Assembly (NCBI RefSeq): GCF_001513975.1
Contig: NZ_KQ947985.1
Span: 496,001 to 560,000 of the forward strand
From: Streptomyces curacoi
Lineage (GTDB): Bacteria > Actinomycetota > Actinomycetes > Streptomycetales > Streptomycetaceae
DNA length: 64,000 nucleotides
Direction: 5' to 3'
Under the pieces are notes generated by a model that was not told where the DNA came from, searched no databases, and saw nothing but the letters and a program-made list of their open reading frames with translations. A program made the position numbers and the translations under genes. This document shows positions 6,617-15,349 of the stretch, piece after piece (the stretch's first letter is position 1; every line of letters begins with the position of its first letter).

Positions 6617-8827
6617 GTGGCTGATTTCCTGTATCGAGTGGGCCGTCTGGCCTTCCGGCGGCGCTGGTACGTCGCCCTGGTCTGGGCGGCCGTCCTGGCC
6701 GCCGTCGGGTTGGGTGCCCTCAGGTCCCCGGGAGCTTCCGACGAGGGGTTCTCCATGCCGGGCATCGAGTCCCAGAAGGCGTTCGACCTGATGGAGGAGC
6801 GCTTCCCGGGGGCGACGGCCGACGGCGCGACCGCGCGGATCGTGTTCGTCGCGCCGGCCGGTGAGAAGGTGACCGCCGCCGAGAACAGGAAGGCCGTCGA
6901 GGACGCCGTGGCCGAGCTGGGCCAGGGCTCCCAGGTGGCGTCCGTCGCCGACCCGTTCCGGGCGAAGGCGGTCAGCGCGGACGGTACGACCGCGTTCGCG
7001 ACCGTCAGCTACAAGGTCGGGGCCAACGACCTCACCGACACCGGCAGGACGCACCTGGAGCGGGCGATCGACACGGCCCGGGACGCCGGGCTGACCGTCG
7101 AGGCCGGCGGGAACGCGCTGTCCGAGGCCGGCGGGGCGGGCGGGCTCGCCGAGGTGATCGGTATGGCGGTGGCCGCGGTGGTACTGCTCGTCACCTTCGG
7201 TTCACTGGCCGCCGCCGGGCTGCCGCTGCTGACCGCCGTCGTCGGCGTCGGCGTCAGCATGGCCACCATCCTGGCCCTGTCCGGCGCCCTCGGCCTGTCC
7301 GCCACGACCGGCACCCTCGCCATGATGCTGGGCCTCGCCGTCGGCATCGACTACGCCCTGTTCGTGGCCTCCCGCTACCGGGAGGAGCGCGGCCACGGCC
7401 GTACGCCGCAGGAGGCGGCCGGGCTGGCCGTCGGCACCGCCGGGTCGGCGGTCGTGTTCGCCGGGCTCACCGTCGTCATAGCGCTGGCCGGGCTGTCGGT
7501 GGTCGGCATCCCGATGCTCACCAAGATGGGCCTGGCCGCGGCCGGCGCGGTCGTCGTCGCCGTACTGATCGCGCTGACGCTGGTCCCGGCGTTCCTCGGC
7601 TTCTGGCCGAACGCCGTGCTCACACGCAAGGCCCGCCGCAGCGGCCGTATCGAGAAGAGCGGCAAGGACAACGGCGGCACCCGCTGGGCCCGGCTCGTGC
7701 TGCGGCGGCCCCTGCCCGTGCTGCTCCTCGGCGTGCTGGGCCTCGGGGCGCTCGCGGTGCCGATGACGGAGCTCCAGCTGGGCATGCCCGGCGACGAGGC
7801 CAAGTCGACCTCCACCACCGAGCGCCGGGCCTACGACGCGCTCGCCGACGCCTTCGGGCCGGGCTTCAACGGGCCGCTGACCGTCGTCGTGGACGCCAAG
7901 GACGACGCGGACCCCAAGGGCGCCGTCACGACGATCTCCGACGAGATCGGCGGCACGAAGGGGGTCGTGTCCGTCTCCCCGGCCCGCTTCAACGACGCCG
8001 GTGACACCGCCGTCTTCTCGGTCGTGCCCGCCACCGCGCCGACCGACGAGAAGACCAAGGACCTGGTGACCACCATCCGGGACGAGCGCAGCGGGGTCGA
8101 GGCCCGGACCGGGGCGACCTTCGAGGTCACCGGTACCACCGCGATGAACATCGACATCGCCGACAAGGTGCAGGCCGCGCTGGTCCCGTATCTGATCGTC
8201 GTGGTCGGGCTGGCCGTCGTCCTGCTGCTCGTGGTCTTCCGGTCGCTGCTCGTCCCGCTGAAGGCGGCCCTCGGCTTCCTGCTGTCGGTGCTGGCCTCCC
8301 TCGGCGCGGTCGTCGTGGTCTTCCAGCAGGGGCACGGCGCCGAGCTCCTCGGCGTCGAGCAGACCGGGCCGATCATGAGCCTGATGCCGATCTTCCTGGT
8401 GGGCATCGTCTTCGGGCTCGCCATGGACTACGAGGTCTTCCTGGTCTCCCGGATGAGGGAGGCGTACGTCCACGGCGAGGGGCCCCGCCGGGCGGTGGTC
8501 TCCGGGTTCCGGCACAGCGCCCGGGTGGTCGTGGCCGCCGCGCTGATCATGATCGCGGTCTTCGCCGGGTTCGTCGGGGAGAGCGACTCCATGATCAAGA
8601 TGATCGGGTTCGGCCTCGCCTCCGCCGTACTGTTGGACGCCTTCGTGGTCCGGATGGCGATCGTGCCCGCCGTCCTCGCCCTGCTCGGCGACAAGGCCTG
8701 GTGGCTGCCGAAGTGGCTGGACCGGATCCTGCCCCGCGTCGACGTGGAGGGCGAGGCGCTCAGCCGCCGGCCGGAGACGGATCCGGCCCCGGACGCCCCG
8801 GCCGGCCTGGAACCCGCGCGCACCTGA
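6617..8827 (+). CDS. MMPL/RND-superfamily membrane transporter
   Basis: 736-residue proton-driven exporter of lipids or hydrophobic compounds. Two repeats are visible, each with one N-terminal helix, a large extracellular domain (about residues 40-165 and 385-520) and five to six helices with the conserved GLAVGIDYALFVASRYREE and GLAMDYEVFLVSRMREA motifs (proton-relay Asp-Tyr pairs). GTG at 6617 is preferred over ATG 6599 since the product then begins VADFLYRVGRLAF, as in relatives, and a TGGAGA lies upstream. The C-terminal tail is hydrophilic. The kinase gene follows after 112 bases and may sense the same signal. Substrate unknown. Confidence 0.9.
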   Translation: MADFLYRVGRLAFRRRWYVALVWAAVLAAVGLGALRSPGASDEGFSMPGIESQKAFDLMEERFPGATADGATARIVFVAPAGEKVTAAENRKAVEDAVAELGQGSQVASVADPFRAKAVSADGTTAFATVSYKVGANDLTDTGRTHLERAIDTARDAGLTVEAGGNALSEAGGAGGLAEVIGMAVAAVVLLVTFGSLAAAGLPLLTAVVGVGVSMATILALSGALGLSATTGTLAMMLGLAVGIDYALFVASRYREERGHGRTPQEAAGLAVGTAGSAVVFAGLTVVIALAGLSVVGIPMLTKMGLAAAGAVVVAVLIALTLVPAFLGFWPNAVLTRKARRSGRIEKSGKDNGGTRWARLVLRRPLPVLLLGVLGLGALAVPMTELQLGMPGDEAKSTSTTERRAYDALADAFGPGFNGPLTVVVDAKDDADPKGAVTTISDEIGGTKGVVSVSPARFNDAGDTAVFSVVPATAPTDEKTKDLVTTIRDERSGVEARTGATFEVTGTTAMNIDIADKVQAALVPYLIVVVGLAVVLLLVVFRSLLVPLKAALGFLLSVLASLGAVVVVFQQGHGAELLGVEQTGPIMSLMPIFLVGIVFGLAMDYEVFLVSRMREAYVHGEGPRRAVVSGFRHSARVVVAAALIMIAVFAGFVGESDSMIKMIGFGLASAVLLDAFVVRMAIVPAVLALLGDKAWWLPKWLDRILPRVDVEGEALSRRPETDPAPDAPAGLEPART

Positions 8828-8939
8828 TCCGGTCGCCCGCCCTCACCGGGGCCGCCCGTGGCGAAGGACACGGTCGGCCCTTCGGTCGTTCCCCCGCCCG
8901 TCGACCACCATGGACCCCAGCCCACCGACCGGAGAGCCG

Positions 8940-10208
8940 ATGTCCGAGAGCCCCATGCCCGAGAGCCCGCTGAGCATGAGCCGGGAGCGGCGCTACGCGG
9001 ATCGCCTGGAGGACTTCGGGGACCGCCACCCCTTCGTCGTCGATCTGGCGATCGTCCTGGCGCTGATGGGCTGCGTGACCCTGGGCAGCTCGCTCACCCT
9101 GCCCGGCGCCGAGATGCCGGACCAGGGCGAGGCCGGCGTCGCCCTCGTGTTCGTGGCCTGCCTCGCCCTGCTCAAGCACCGCACCCACCCGCGCACGACC
9201 GTCGTGGTCACCACGGCGTGCACGACGATCGCGGTCGTACAGGGCTACCTGCTCACCCCGCTGCTGCTGGCCCCGATCATGGCCGCGCTCTACTGGCTGG
9301 CCACCCTCACCGACCGGAGGACCACCCGCGTCCACGGCCTGGCCACCATGGTTGCGGTGATCGTCGCGGCGGTCTTCTCCGACTCCATGGAGCACCTCTC
9401 GCTGCTGATCAGGACGATCGGCCCGGTCTTCTGGCTGCTGATGCCGCTCGCCGCCGGCAAGATGACCCAGCTGCGGCGCGCCTACCTGAAGTCGGTGCAG
9501 GCCCGCGCCGAGTACGCCGAGCGGACCCGGGAGGAGGAGGCACGCCTGCGCGTCACCGAGGAGCGCATGCGGATCGCCCGAGAACTGCACGACGTCGTCG
9601 CCCACCACCTGGCCCTGGCCAACGCCCAGGCCGGCACGGCCGCCCACCTGGCGCTCACCAGTCCGCAGCAGACCCAGAAGATCCTCACCGACCTGACCGG
9701 CACCACCTCCTCCGCGCTGCGCGAGCTGAAGGCCACGCTGGGGCTGCTGCGGCAGAACGACGACCCGGACTCCGCACCGCTGGAGCCGTCGCCCGGGCTC
9801 GCCCGCCTGCCCGAGCTGGTCTCGGCGTGCGCGTCGGCGGGGGTCGCCGTCACCGTCACCACGGAGGGGGTGCCGCAGCCGCTGTCCCCCGGGGTGGACC
9901 TGACCGCGTTCCGCATCGTGCAGGAGGCCCTCACCAACGTCACCAAGCACGCCGCCACCGAAGCCGCCCACGTACGGCTCACCTACTCCGGCACCCGGCT
10001 GCTGATCACGGTCAGCAACGACGGCGCCGCCGCCGCCCCCGCCCCCGGGACCGCGCAGTGCCGTGGCTTCGGCGTCATGGGCATGCGCGAACGCGCCCAG
10101 TCCATCGGCGGCGAACTGCACGCGGGACCCCGCCCCGACGGCGGCTTCGAGGTCACCACCGCCCTGCCGCTCCAGCCGCACGCCGCCGAGGAGAACGCGG
10201 CGCCCTGA
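8940..10208 (+). CDS. Orphan NarL-type sensor histidine kinase
   Basis: 422-residue membrane kinase. Five or so hydrophobic helices lie in residues 30-175, then a dimerisation/phosphoacceptor helix HisKA_3 (RIARELHDVVAHH, His about 217) and an HATPase domain with N-box EALTNVTKHA and G-box GFGVMGMRERAQ. ATG 8940 is chosen because of GGAG 5 bases upstream; ATG 8910 lacks a site. Kinases of this family nearly always have a LuxR-type response regulator next door, but here the following DNA is a broken amidohydrolase end. The partner may have been lost in that rearrangement or lie elsewhere. Might control the adjacent MmpL pump. Confidence 0.9.
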   Translation: MSESPMPESPLSMSRERRYADRLEDFGDRHPFVVDLAIVLALMGCVTLGSSLTLPGAEMPDQGEAGVALVFVACLALLKHRTHPRTTVVVTTACTTIAVVQGYLLTPLLLAPIMAALYWLATLTDRRTTRVHGLATMVAVIVAAVFSDSMEHLSLLIRTIGPVFWLLMPLAAGKMTQLRRAYLKSVQARAEYAERTREEEARLRVTEERMRIARELHDVVAHHLALANAQAGTAAHLALTSPQQTQKILTDLTGTTSSALRELKATLGLLRQNDDPDSAPLEPSPGLARLPELVSACASAGVAVTVTTEGVPQPLSPGVDLTAFRIVQEALTNVTKHAATEAAHVRLTYSGTRLLITVSNDGAAAAPAPGTAQCRGFGVMGMRERAQSIGGELHAGPRPDGGFEVTTALPLQPHAAEENAAP

Positions 10209-10225
10209 GCGCGGGTGGGCCCGGG

Positions 10226-10465
10226 CCTGAGCCCGTACGGCGGCTCGGTGGGCGTCTCGTGGACCTCGCCACCGCCCTGCGGGCCCGCACCGCCACGCCC
10301 GCCTGGCAGGACTTCGCCGACGGGTGGAAGGGCACGATCGAGCCGGGCAAGGTCGCGGACCTGTGCGTCCTGGACCGCCCGCTGCTCGACCGCGATCCGC
10401 ACGAGATCACCGACGCGCAGGTGGACCTCACCGTGTTCGACGGCCGCGTGGTCCACGAACGCTGA
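10226..10465 (+). pseudogene. C-terminal remnant of an amidohydrolase (YtcJ-like)
   Basis: About 79 codons in one frame without a start, reading ATPAWQDFADGWKGTIEPG, then KVADLCVLDRPLLDRDP and a final VDLTVFDGRVVHER. The G-x-I-x-P-G-K-x-A-D-L-x-V-L-D pattern and the closing V-x-x-G-R-V-V-x-E are the hallmark of the C-terminal sandwich of metal-dependent amidohydrolases. All metal ligands would be in the missing 400 or so residues. It begins immediately after the kinase stop, marking a deletion or recombination junction. Confidence 0.8.
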
Positions 10466-10487
10466 ACCGCGCGGCCGGTCGGGAGAC

Positions 10488-11864
10488 TCAGTCGGAGGTG
10501 ATGTTCACCGTGACCGAGCCGTAGGCGTAGGCGTGGCGCGCGTCGCCGTAGTACTGGACGGTGTACTGGACATTGCCCTTGGCCTTCGGCCGGTCGGTGT
10601 AGCTGAACGTGCCGTCCGCGGCGACGTTCGCGGAGCCGATCATCGTGCCCTCGCCCGCCAGGGGGTCGTCGATCCGCCAGATGTCGACGGTGCTGCCCGT
10701 GCCGAACCCGACCGGCGCGACGAGCTTCCCGGTGAGGGTGAGGTTCTGGTTGCGGGGCGAGGAGGCGGGTGCCTGCACGGTGACGGTGGTGTCGACCCGC
10801 GGGTGGTCCAGGACCCGCAGCGTCAGGGACGAGGAGCCGCTGGTCTCGGTGACGGCGAAGATCCGGCCGGCGTCCGGGGTCCAGGCCAGACCGGCGGTCA
10901 CCAGGGTGGTGTTGTCGTACTCGGAGGGCTCGGGGAAGTCCCAGTCCGCGTAGGACGTGGAGGTGCCCTGCGGGAACAGCTGGACGTCGGACCAGGAAGG
11001 CCCGTACACGCCCGCGGCGATCGTGCCGTCGGGGGCGATGGCCACCGAGTTGGGGGACCAGCTGGTGCTGTAGATGCCGTCGTCCGCCAGGTCGGTGGTG
11101 CGCAGGGCCTGGTGGTAGTGGGCCGCGGCGCAGGCGATGACGACCTGCCGGCCGTCCGGCGTCAGGGCGAGGTCCTGCAGGCTCTGGCATCCGTCCGGGC
11201 CCGGATCGGTGCGCCTGGCCTGGGTGTCGGCCCGACCGTTGCTCACGTCGTACACGGCCACGGTGGCGTAGTTGCCGTCGGACTCGGCGGCGACGAGGGT
11301 GTCCGGGTCCTGGGGCGTGGCGGCCAGGCGGGGCGAGCCGCGGAAGGTGTCGAGGCCCTGGTCCCGGGTGACGACCGGCTGTGCGCCGCTCAGGTCCAGG
11401 GAGCCGAGGGCGCCGCGCCAGGTGTCGAGGCTGTAGCCGAACCAGATCTTCCCTCCGGCGAGCGCCAGGGAGGTCGGACCGGCGTAGGCGCCCGCGCCGG
11501 TGCCGGTGTCGTAGCGGGCCGTCTCCTGCAGGGTGGCGGTGTCGATCGCGGCGATCGCGCCGGCGTCGCGCAGTGCCACGTACAGCGTCCGGGAGTCGTC
11601 GGAGAGCGCCATGCCCCAGGCCCCGGCCGCACCGCTGATCTGCTTCACGACCTGGCCCGTGTAGTCCGTCACCAGGACGCTGCCGCCGAACGGGTCGCTG
11701 AGAAAGACCCGCTGATGAGCCGCGTCGACGGCGATGTCCCGATACGAGCTGATCGGCAGTGCGGCACTGGTGTCCGCGGTGGCCGTGGACGTGCCGAGGC
11801 CGAGCAACGAGAGGCTCAGGGCAGCACAGAGTGCTGCCCGTTGTGCCAACTGTCTTATGCGCAC
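10488..11864 (-). CDS. Secreted beta-propeller protein with C-terminal Ig-like domain
   Basis: 458 residues. Residues 1-30 are a Sec signal (RAALCAALSLSLLGLGTSTATA). The following roughly 320 residues carry repeated blades such as DIAVDAAHQRVFLSDP, GMALSDDSRTLYVAL and DLALTPDGRQVVIAC, as in YncE/SMP-30-like seven-blade propellers. The last 95 residues form a beta-sandwich (VTVQAPASSPRNQNLTLTG). GTG at 11864 has a GGAAG about 13 bases upstream. No catalytic motif; probably extracellular binding or adhesion. The gene stands alone, between the amidohydrolase remnant and the TerB-like gene. Confidence 0.8.
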   Translation of the reverse strand: MRIRQLAQRAALCAALSLSLLGLGTSTATADTSAALPISSYRDIAVDAAHQRVFLSDPFGGSVLVTDYTGQVVKQISGAAGAWGMALSDDSRTLYVALRDAGAIAAIDTATLQETARYDTGTGAGAYAGPTSLALAGGKIWFGYSLDTWRGALGSLDLSGAQPVVTRDQGLDTFRGSPRLAATPQDPDTLVAAESDGNYATVAVYDVSNGRADTQARRTDPGPDGCQSLQDLALTPDGRQVVIACAAAHYHQALRTTDLADDGIYSTSWSPNSVAIAPDGTIAAGVYGPSWSDVQLFPQGTSTSYADWDFPEPSEYDNTTLVTAGLAWTPDAGRIFAVTETSGSSSLTLRVLDHPRVDTTVTVQAPASSPRNQNLTLTGKLVAPVGFGTGSTVDIWRIDDPLAGEGTMIGSANVAADGTFSYTDRPKAKGNVQYTVQYYGDARHAYAYGSVTVNITSD

Positions 11865-12021
11865 GTGGTCGGTCGCTTCCTTCAGTAGGACGTCTGGAGG
11901 TGAGCTCCGCCCTGCCGTTCATGATCGACAGGCGGCACTTGTCCAGCGCACGGGAACGGCTGGACGTCACACCCCACTCGCGTCCACCGAGTGGTGCGCG
12001 CACCGACGGCGGTGCGGCGCG

Positions 12022-12600
12022 TCAGAGGCCGAACTCCTGGGCGGGCAGGCCGAGTACGGAGCACGCCTCGCGCAGGACCTGCTCCTCGGCGGGCGCGATG
12101 TATCCGTCCGCACCCGCGACGACGAAGCCGGTCTGGACGACCGCTCTGGCCTCCGTCGGCTTCTTCGCGGCCTTGGCGATCTCCTGCAGCGCCTCGGCCT
12201 TGCCCTGCTGGAAGTTGAACGCCAGCTGGTCGACGTGCTTGTTGAAGCGCTGGCGCAGCTGCTCGGGCGGGAAGTTCTGCAGGACGTCGTTGTGCAGGAC
12301 CAGCGACTCCACGTGCTGCCGCTCGGCCGGGTCGACATTCCCGTCGGCGGCGGCGACCAGGGCGCACATGGCCATGCTGGCGTCCCGGTAGGCGCCGCTC
12401 TTCAGCTCCGTCTTCAGGGAGGTGAGCTGCGACTTGAGCGTGTTCACCAGCTGTGCCTTCGAGCCCCCGGCGGAGCCCCCGCCCGGTCGACCGTGTCCGC
12501 CGTGTCCGCCGTGTCCGCCCTGGCCACCGGCGCCCCGCATGCCCTGGGCCTGCTGCTGCAGACCCTTCGCCTGGTCCTTGATCCGATCCCACATCGCCAT
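12022..12600 (-). CDS. TerB-like tellurite-resistance family protein
   Basis: 192-residue cytoplasmic protein. After an N-terminal helix (MWDRIKDQAKGLQQQAQG) comes a Gly/His-rich linker with GGHGGHGGHG, then an all-helical TerB domain with two similar acidic metal-binding segments, AAADGNVDPAER and AGADGYIAPAEE. ATG 12600 follows GAGGTGG at the right distance; the 31-codon upstream extension is rejected. TerB proteins act in tellurite/phage/stress complexes with other Ter proteins, but no other ter gene is nearby, so this is a stand-alone member. Confidence 0.85.
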   Translation of the reverse strand: MAMWDRIKDQAKGLQQQAQGMRGAGGQGGHGGHGGHGRPGGGSAGGSKAQLVNTLKSQLTSLKTELKSGAYRDASMAMCALVAAADGNVDPAERQHVESLVLHNDVLQNFPPEQLRQRFNKHVDQLAFNFQQGKAEALQEIAKAAKKPTEARAVVQTGFVVAGADGYIAPAEEQVLREACSVLGLPAQEFGL

Positions 12601-12720
12601 GCGTGCCACCTCGGGTTCAGCCCATGTCGTTCGGTCGTCCCCCTGGCAACTCCGCACGGCCCCCGAAAAGTTCCATGAGCACCGGACCGGCACCCCGATG
12701 GGCGTACGCCGGTCCCCGCC

Positions 12721-13761
12721 TCAGCCCTCTCGCTCCTCCTGCGGCGGCGGGGCCGTCGTGGCCCGGGGGATCACATGGGTGGGCAGGACGATGTGCCGTT
12801 TGTGGTCGGCGTCCGGGTCGTTGATGAGGCACAGGGCCAGTTCGCCGGCCTCGCGGCCGATGTCCGCGGGTGACTGGGCCACCGTGGACAGGTCGAACCA
12901 GTCGGCGATGGGCTGGTCGTCGAAGCCGAGGACGGAGACGCGTTCGGGCACCGGGATCTGTGTCTTGCGCAGGGTCCAGATGGCGGCGACGGCGACCTCG
13001 TCCTGTTCGGCGAAGACGGCGGTGGGCGGCTCGCGCAGGCTCAGCAGCCGGCCGATCGCCTCGGCGGCGCCGCGCTTGTCGCCGGGCTCGGTGGCGACCA
13101 CCAGGTCGTCGTCGAGCGGGAGACCCGCTTCGGTGAGCGCCTGCTGGTAGCCGATCAGCCGTTCGTTGGAGCTGAACGAGAAGCCGCTGGCGCCGATGGT
13201 CTGCACGAAGGCGATCCGGCGGTGGCCGAGGTTGAGCAGGTGCCGGGTGCCGTGCAGGGCTCCGGCGACGTCGTCGACGTAGATGCTGGGGCGTCCCTCG
13301 ACATGCTGGCTGACGTAGACGACCGGCATCCCGAGGTTGTCCAGGCTCGCCGTCTCCTCGTCGGTGAGGTCGAAGCAGAACACCAGCAGCGCGTCGGCGT
13401 TGCGCCGGGCCGGGAGGCGCTCGAAGAACGAGGTGCGCTCTGCCAGGTCGGGGATGACGTAGACGTTCAGTTCCATGCCCGCGGCCCGCAGCAGCGGGGC
13501 CAGGCTGGACAGGGCGGTTCCCATGAACCACGACTGGAGCGTGGGCACGAGCACCGCCACGTTGCCGGTCCTGCCCGTGACAAGGCTTGCGGCCTGCCGG
13601 GACACGGCGAAGTTCAGCTCGCGCGCGGCCTGCTCGACGCGGGCGCGCACCTCCGGGGAGACGGTGGACAGACCGCGCAGGGTGCGCGAGACGGTGGATG
13701 TGGAGACCCCTGCCCGTTCGGCTACGTCGGCCATCGTGGGGTGCCGCTGAGCTGGTGGCAT
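12721..13761 (-). CDS. LacI-family transcriptional repressor of the adjacent sugar operon
   Basis: 346 residues. The DNA-binding HTH and hinge are at residues 9-55 (TMADVAERAGVSTSTVSRTL), followed by a periplasmic-binding-protein-like effector domain (VSVLGFDDQPIADWF near the C-terminus). Divergent from the ABC-importer/alpha-glucosidase operon, in the arrangement of the Streptomyces malR-malEFG-aglA and agl loci. Two sequences in the spacer fit the LacI consensus TGNNANCGNTNNCA exactly (13805 and 13894), the natural targets. Probably released by a maltodextrin or other alpha-glucoside. Confidence 0.92.
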   Translation of the reverse strand: MPPAQRHPTMADVAERAGVSTSTVSRTLRGLSTVSPEVRARVEQAARELNFAVSRQAASLVTGRTGNVAVLVPTLQSWFMGTALSSLAPLLRAAGMELNVYVIPDLAERTSFFERLPARRNADALLVFCFDLTDEETASLDNLGMPVVYVSQHVEGRPSIYVDDVAGALHGTRHLLNLGHRRIAFVQTIGASGFSFSSNERLIGYQQALTEAGLPLDDDLVVATEPGDKRGAAEAIGRLLSLREPPTAVFAEQDEVAVAAIWTLRKTQIPVPERVSVLGFDDQPIADWFDLSTVAQSPADIGREAGELALCLINDPDADHKRHIVLPTHVIPRATTAPPPQEEREG

Positions 13762-13804
13762 GAGCGGACGGTAGCACAGGAGACACGGACTTCGGGGCAG
13801 TTCG

Positions 13805-13818
13805 TGACAGCGTTTTCA
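13805..13818. promoter_or_regulatory. LacI-family operator 1
   Basis: TGACAGCGTTTTCA matches the LacI half-site pattern TGNNANCGNTNNCA at every fixed position. It lies 44 bases upstream of the regulator start, suiting autorepression. Confidence 0.75.
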
Positions 13819-13864
13819 TGCACCGTAAACCATCTGCTGCCCCGCATTACCGCGCGGTAACGCA

Positions 13865-13894
13865 TTGACTTCGAGCAAATGTGCCCCCTAGCTT
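13865..13894 (+). promoter_or_regulatory. Promoter of the sugar-importer operon
   Basis: -35 TTGACT (13865-13870) and -10 TAGCTT (13889-13894) with an 18-base spacer, matching the main Streptomyces vegetative consensus. The -10 end overlaps the LacI operator at 13894, so repression would be by direct occlusion. Predicted start near 13900 gives a leader of about 145 bases. Confidence 0.7.
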
Positions 13895-13907
13895 GCAAGC
13901 GTTGTCA
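13894..13907. promoter_or_regulatory. LacI-family operator 2, over the -10 region
   Basis: TGCAAGCGTTGTCA again fits TGNNANCGNTNNCA at all fixed positions. A weaker half-match (TGACAACG) follows at 13982-13989 in the leader. Confidence 0.8.
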
Positions 13908-14045
13908 CGCCAAGGTCATGCACCAGCCTGCTGGGCCCTTCATAAGGGCTTTGACCTGTGGGTTTCGTTCACGAACACGCGTGACAACGCGGTCTCGCAA
14001 CAGGGGCAGACGACCACGTACGACCACGTACGACCAGGAGACACC

Positions 14046-15338
14046 GTGAAGACCACAACCACCAGAGCGTTTCAGTGGGTGGGCATGCTCGCCGTCGGCG
14101 CCCTCCTCACCGCCTGCGGCGCGTCCGACGAGGGCGCGGCCGGACAGGCCGGGCCAGGGACCTTCGAGGGCCGCGGCCCCATCACCTACGTGGCCGGCAA
14201 GGACACCACCGGCTCGGTCCAGCCGATGCTCGACCGCTGGAACAAGCTGCACCCGAAGGAGAAGGTCACCTTCATCCAGCTGCCCACGGACGCGGACGCG
14301 CAGCGCCAGCAGATGATCCAGAACGCGGAGACGAAGTCCGACGCCTATACGGTGCTCTCCCTCGACGTCGTGTGGACGTCGGAGTTCGCCGCCCACCAGT
14401 GGATCGACAGGCTGCCCGAGAAGCGGTTCCCGCTGGAGAAGATGCTGAAGCCGGTCGTGGAGACGGCCAAGTACCGCGACGGCCTCTACGCGGTCCCGGC
14501 CAGCTCCGACGGCGGAATGCTCTACTACCGCACCGACCTGCTGAAGAAGGCCGGCATCAGCGAGCCGCCCACGACCTGGGCCGGGATGAAGGCCGACTGC
14601 GCCAAGGTGAAGAAGCTCCCCGAGGCCAGGGGTATGTCCTGCTACGCCGGCCAGTTCCAGAAGTACGAGGGCCTGACCGTCAACTTCTCCGAGGCCGTGA
14701 ACTCCGCCGGCGGCGTCGTCACCGACCGGAACGGCAAGCCGGACGTCGACACGGCGGCGGCGAAGAAGGGCCTGGACTTCCTCGTCGACTCCGTCAAGGA
14801 CGGCACGATCCCGAAGGACGGCATCACCTACCTGGAGGAGGACGGCCGCCAGGCGTTCCAGTCCGGCAAGCTGATCTTCCACCGCAACTGGCCGTACGTG
14901 TACTCCCTGGCCGGCAAGAGCGACATCAAGGGCAAGTACGCCGTCGCGCCGCTGCCCGGCCTGGACGGCCCCGGCTCCTCCAGCCTGGGCGGCCACAACC
15001 TGGCCCTGTCGTCCTTCGCGAAGAACAAGGCCACGGCCCTGGACTTCATGAAGTTCTTCAGCAACGAGGAGAACACCGCCACGTTCCTGAAGGACGCCTC
15101 CCTCGCCCCGCCGTACGCCTCCCTGTACGACGACAAGGCGCTGGTCGAGCAGTACCCGTACCTGCCGGTGCTCAAGGAGTCCATCCTGCGCGCCGTGCCC
15201 CGCCCGCGCGTCGTGCAGTACGGCGATGTGACCTCGGCGGTCCAGCAGGAGGCGTACGCCGCCCTGAGCGGCGCCAAGACCAGCGCTCAGGCGCTGAAGG
15301 ACCTGCAGGAAGCCCTGCAGAAGTCCACCGGGCAGTGA
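14046..15338 (+). CDS. ABC importer sugar-binding lipoprotein (MalE/AglE-like)
   Basis: 430-residue extracytoplasmic binding protein of solute-binding family 1. Lipoprotein signal with lipobox GALLTAC (Cys about 23). The body has the expected family marks (DVVWTSEFA, AVPASSDGGMLYYRTDLL, WPYVYSLAGKS). GTG at 14046 has AGGAG 5 bases upstream; longer readings from 13881 run through the promoter and operator. First gene of a five-gene set with two permeases and an alpha-glucosidase. No ATPase is encoded here; in Streptomyces such importers share the multitask ATPase MsiK. Confidence 0.92.
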   Translation: MKTTTTRAFQWVGMLAVGALLTACGASDEGAAGQAGPGTFEGRGPITYVAGKDTTGSVQPMLDRWNKLHPKEKVTFIQLPTDADAQRQQMIQNAETKSDAYTVLSLDVVWTSEFAAHQWIDRLPEKRFPLEKMLKPVVETAKYRDGLYAVPASSDGGMLYYRTDLLKKAGISEPPTTWAGMKADCAKVKKLPEARGMSCYAGQFQKYEGLTVNFSEAVNSAGGVVTDRNGKPDVDTAAAKKGLDFLVDSVKDGTIPKDGITYLEEDGRQAFQSGKLIFHRNWPYVYSLAGKSDIKGKYAVAPLPGLDGPGSSSLGGHNLALSSFAKNKATALDFMKFFSNEENTATFLKDASLAPPYASLYDDKALVEQYPYLPVLKESILRAVPRPRVVQYGDVTSAVQQEAYAALSGAKTSAQALKDLQEALQKSTGQ

Positions 15339-15349
15339 GGGGCGGGGCC

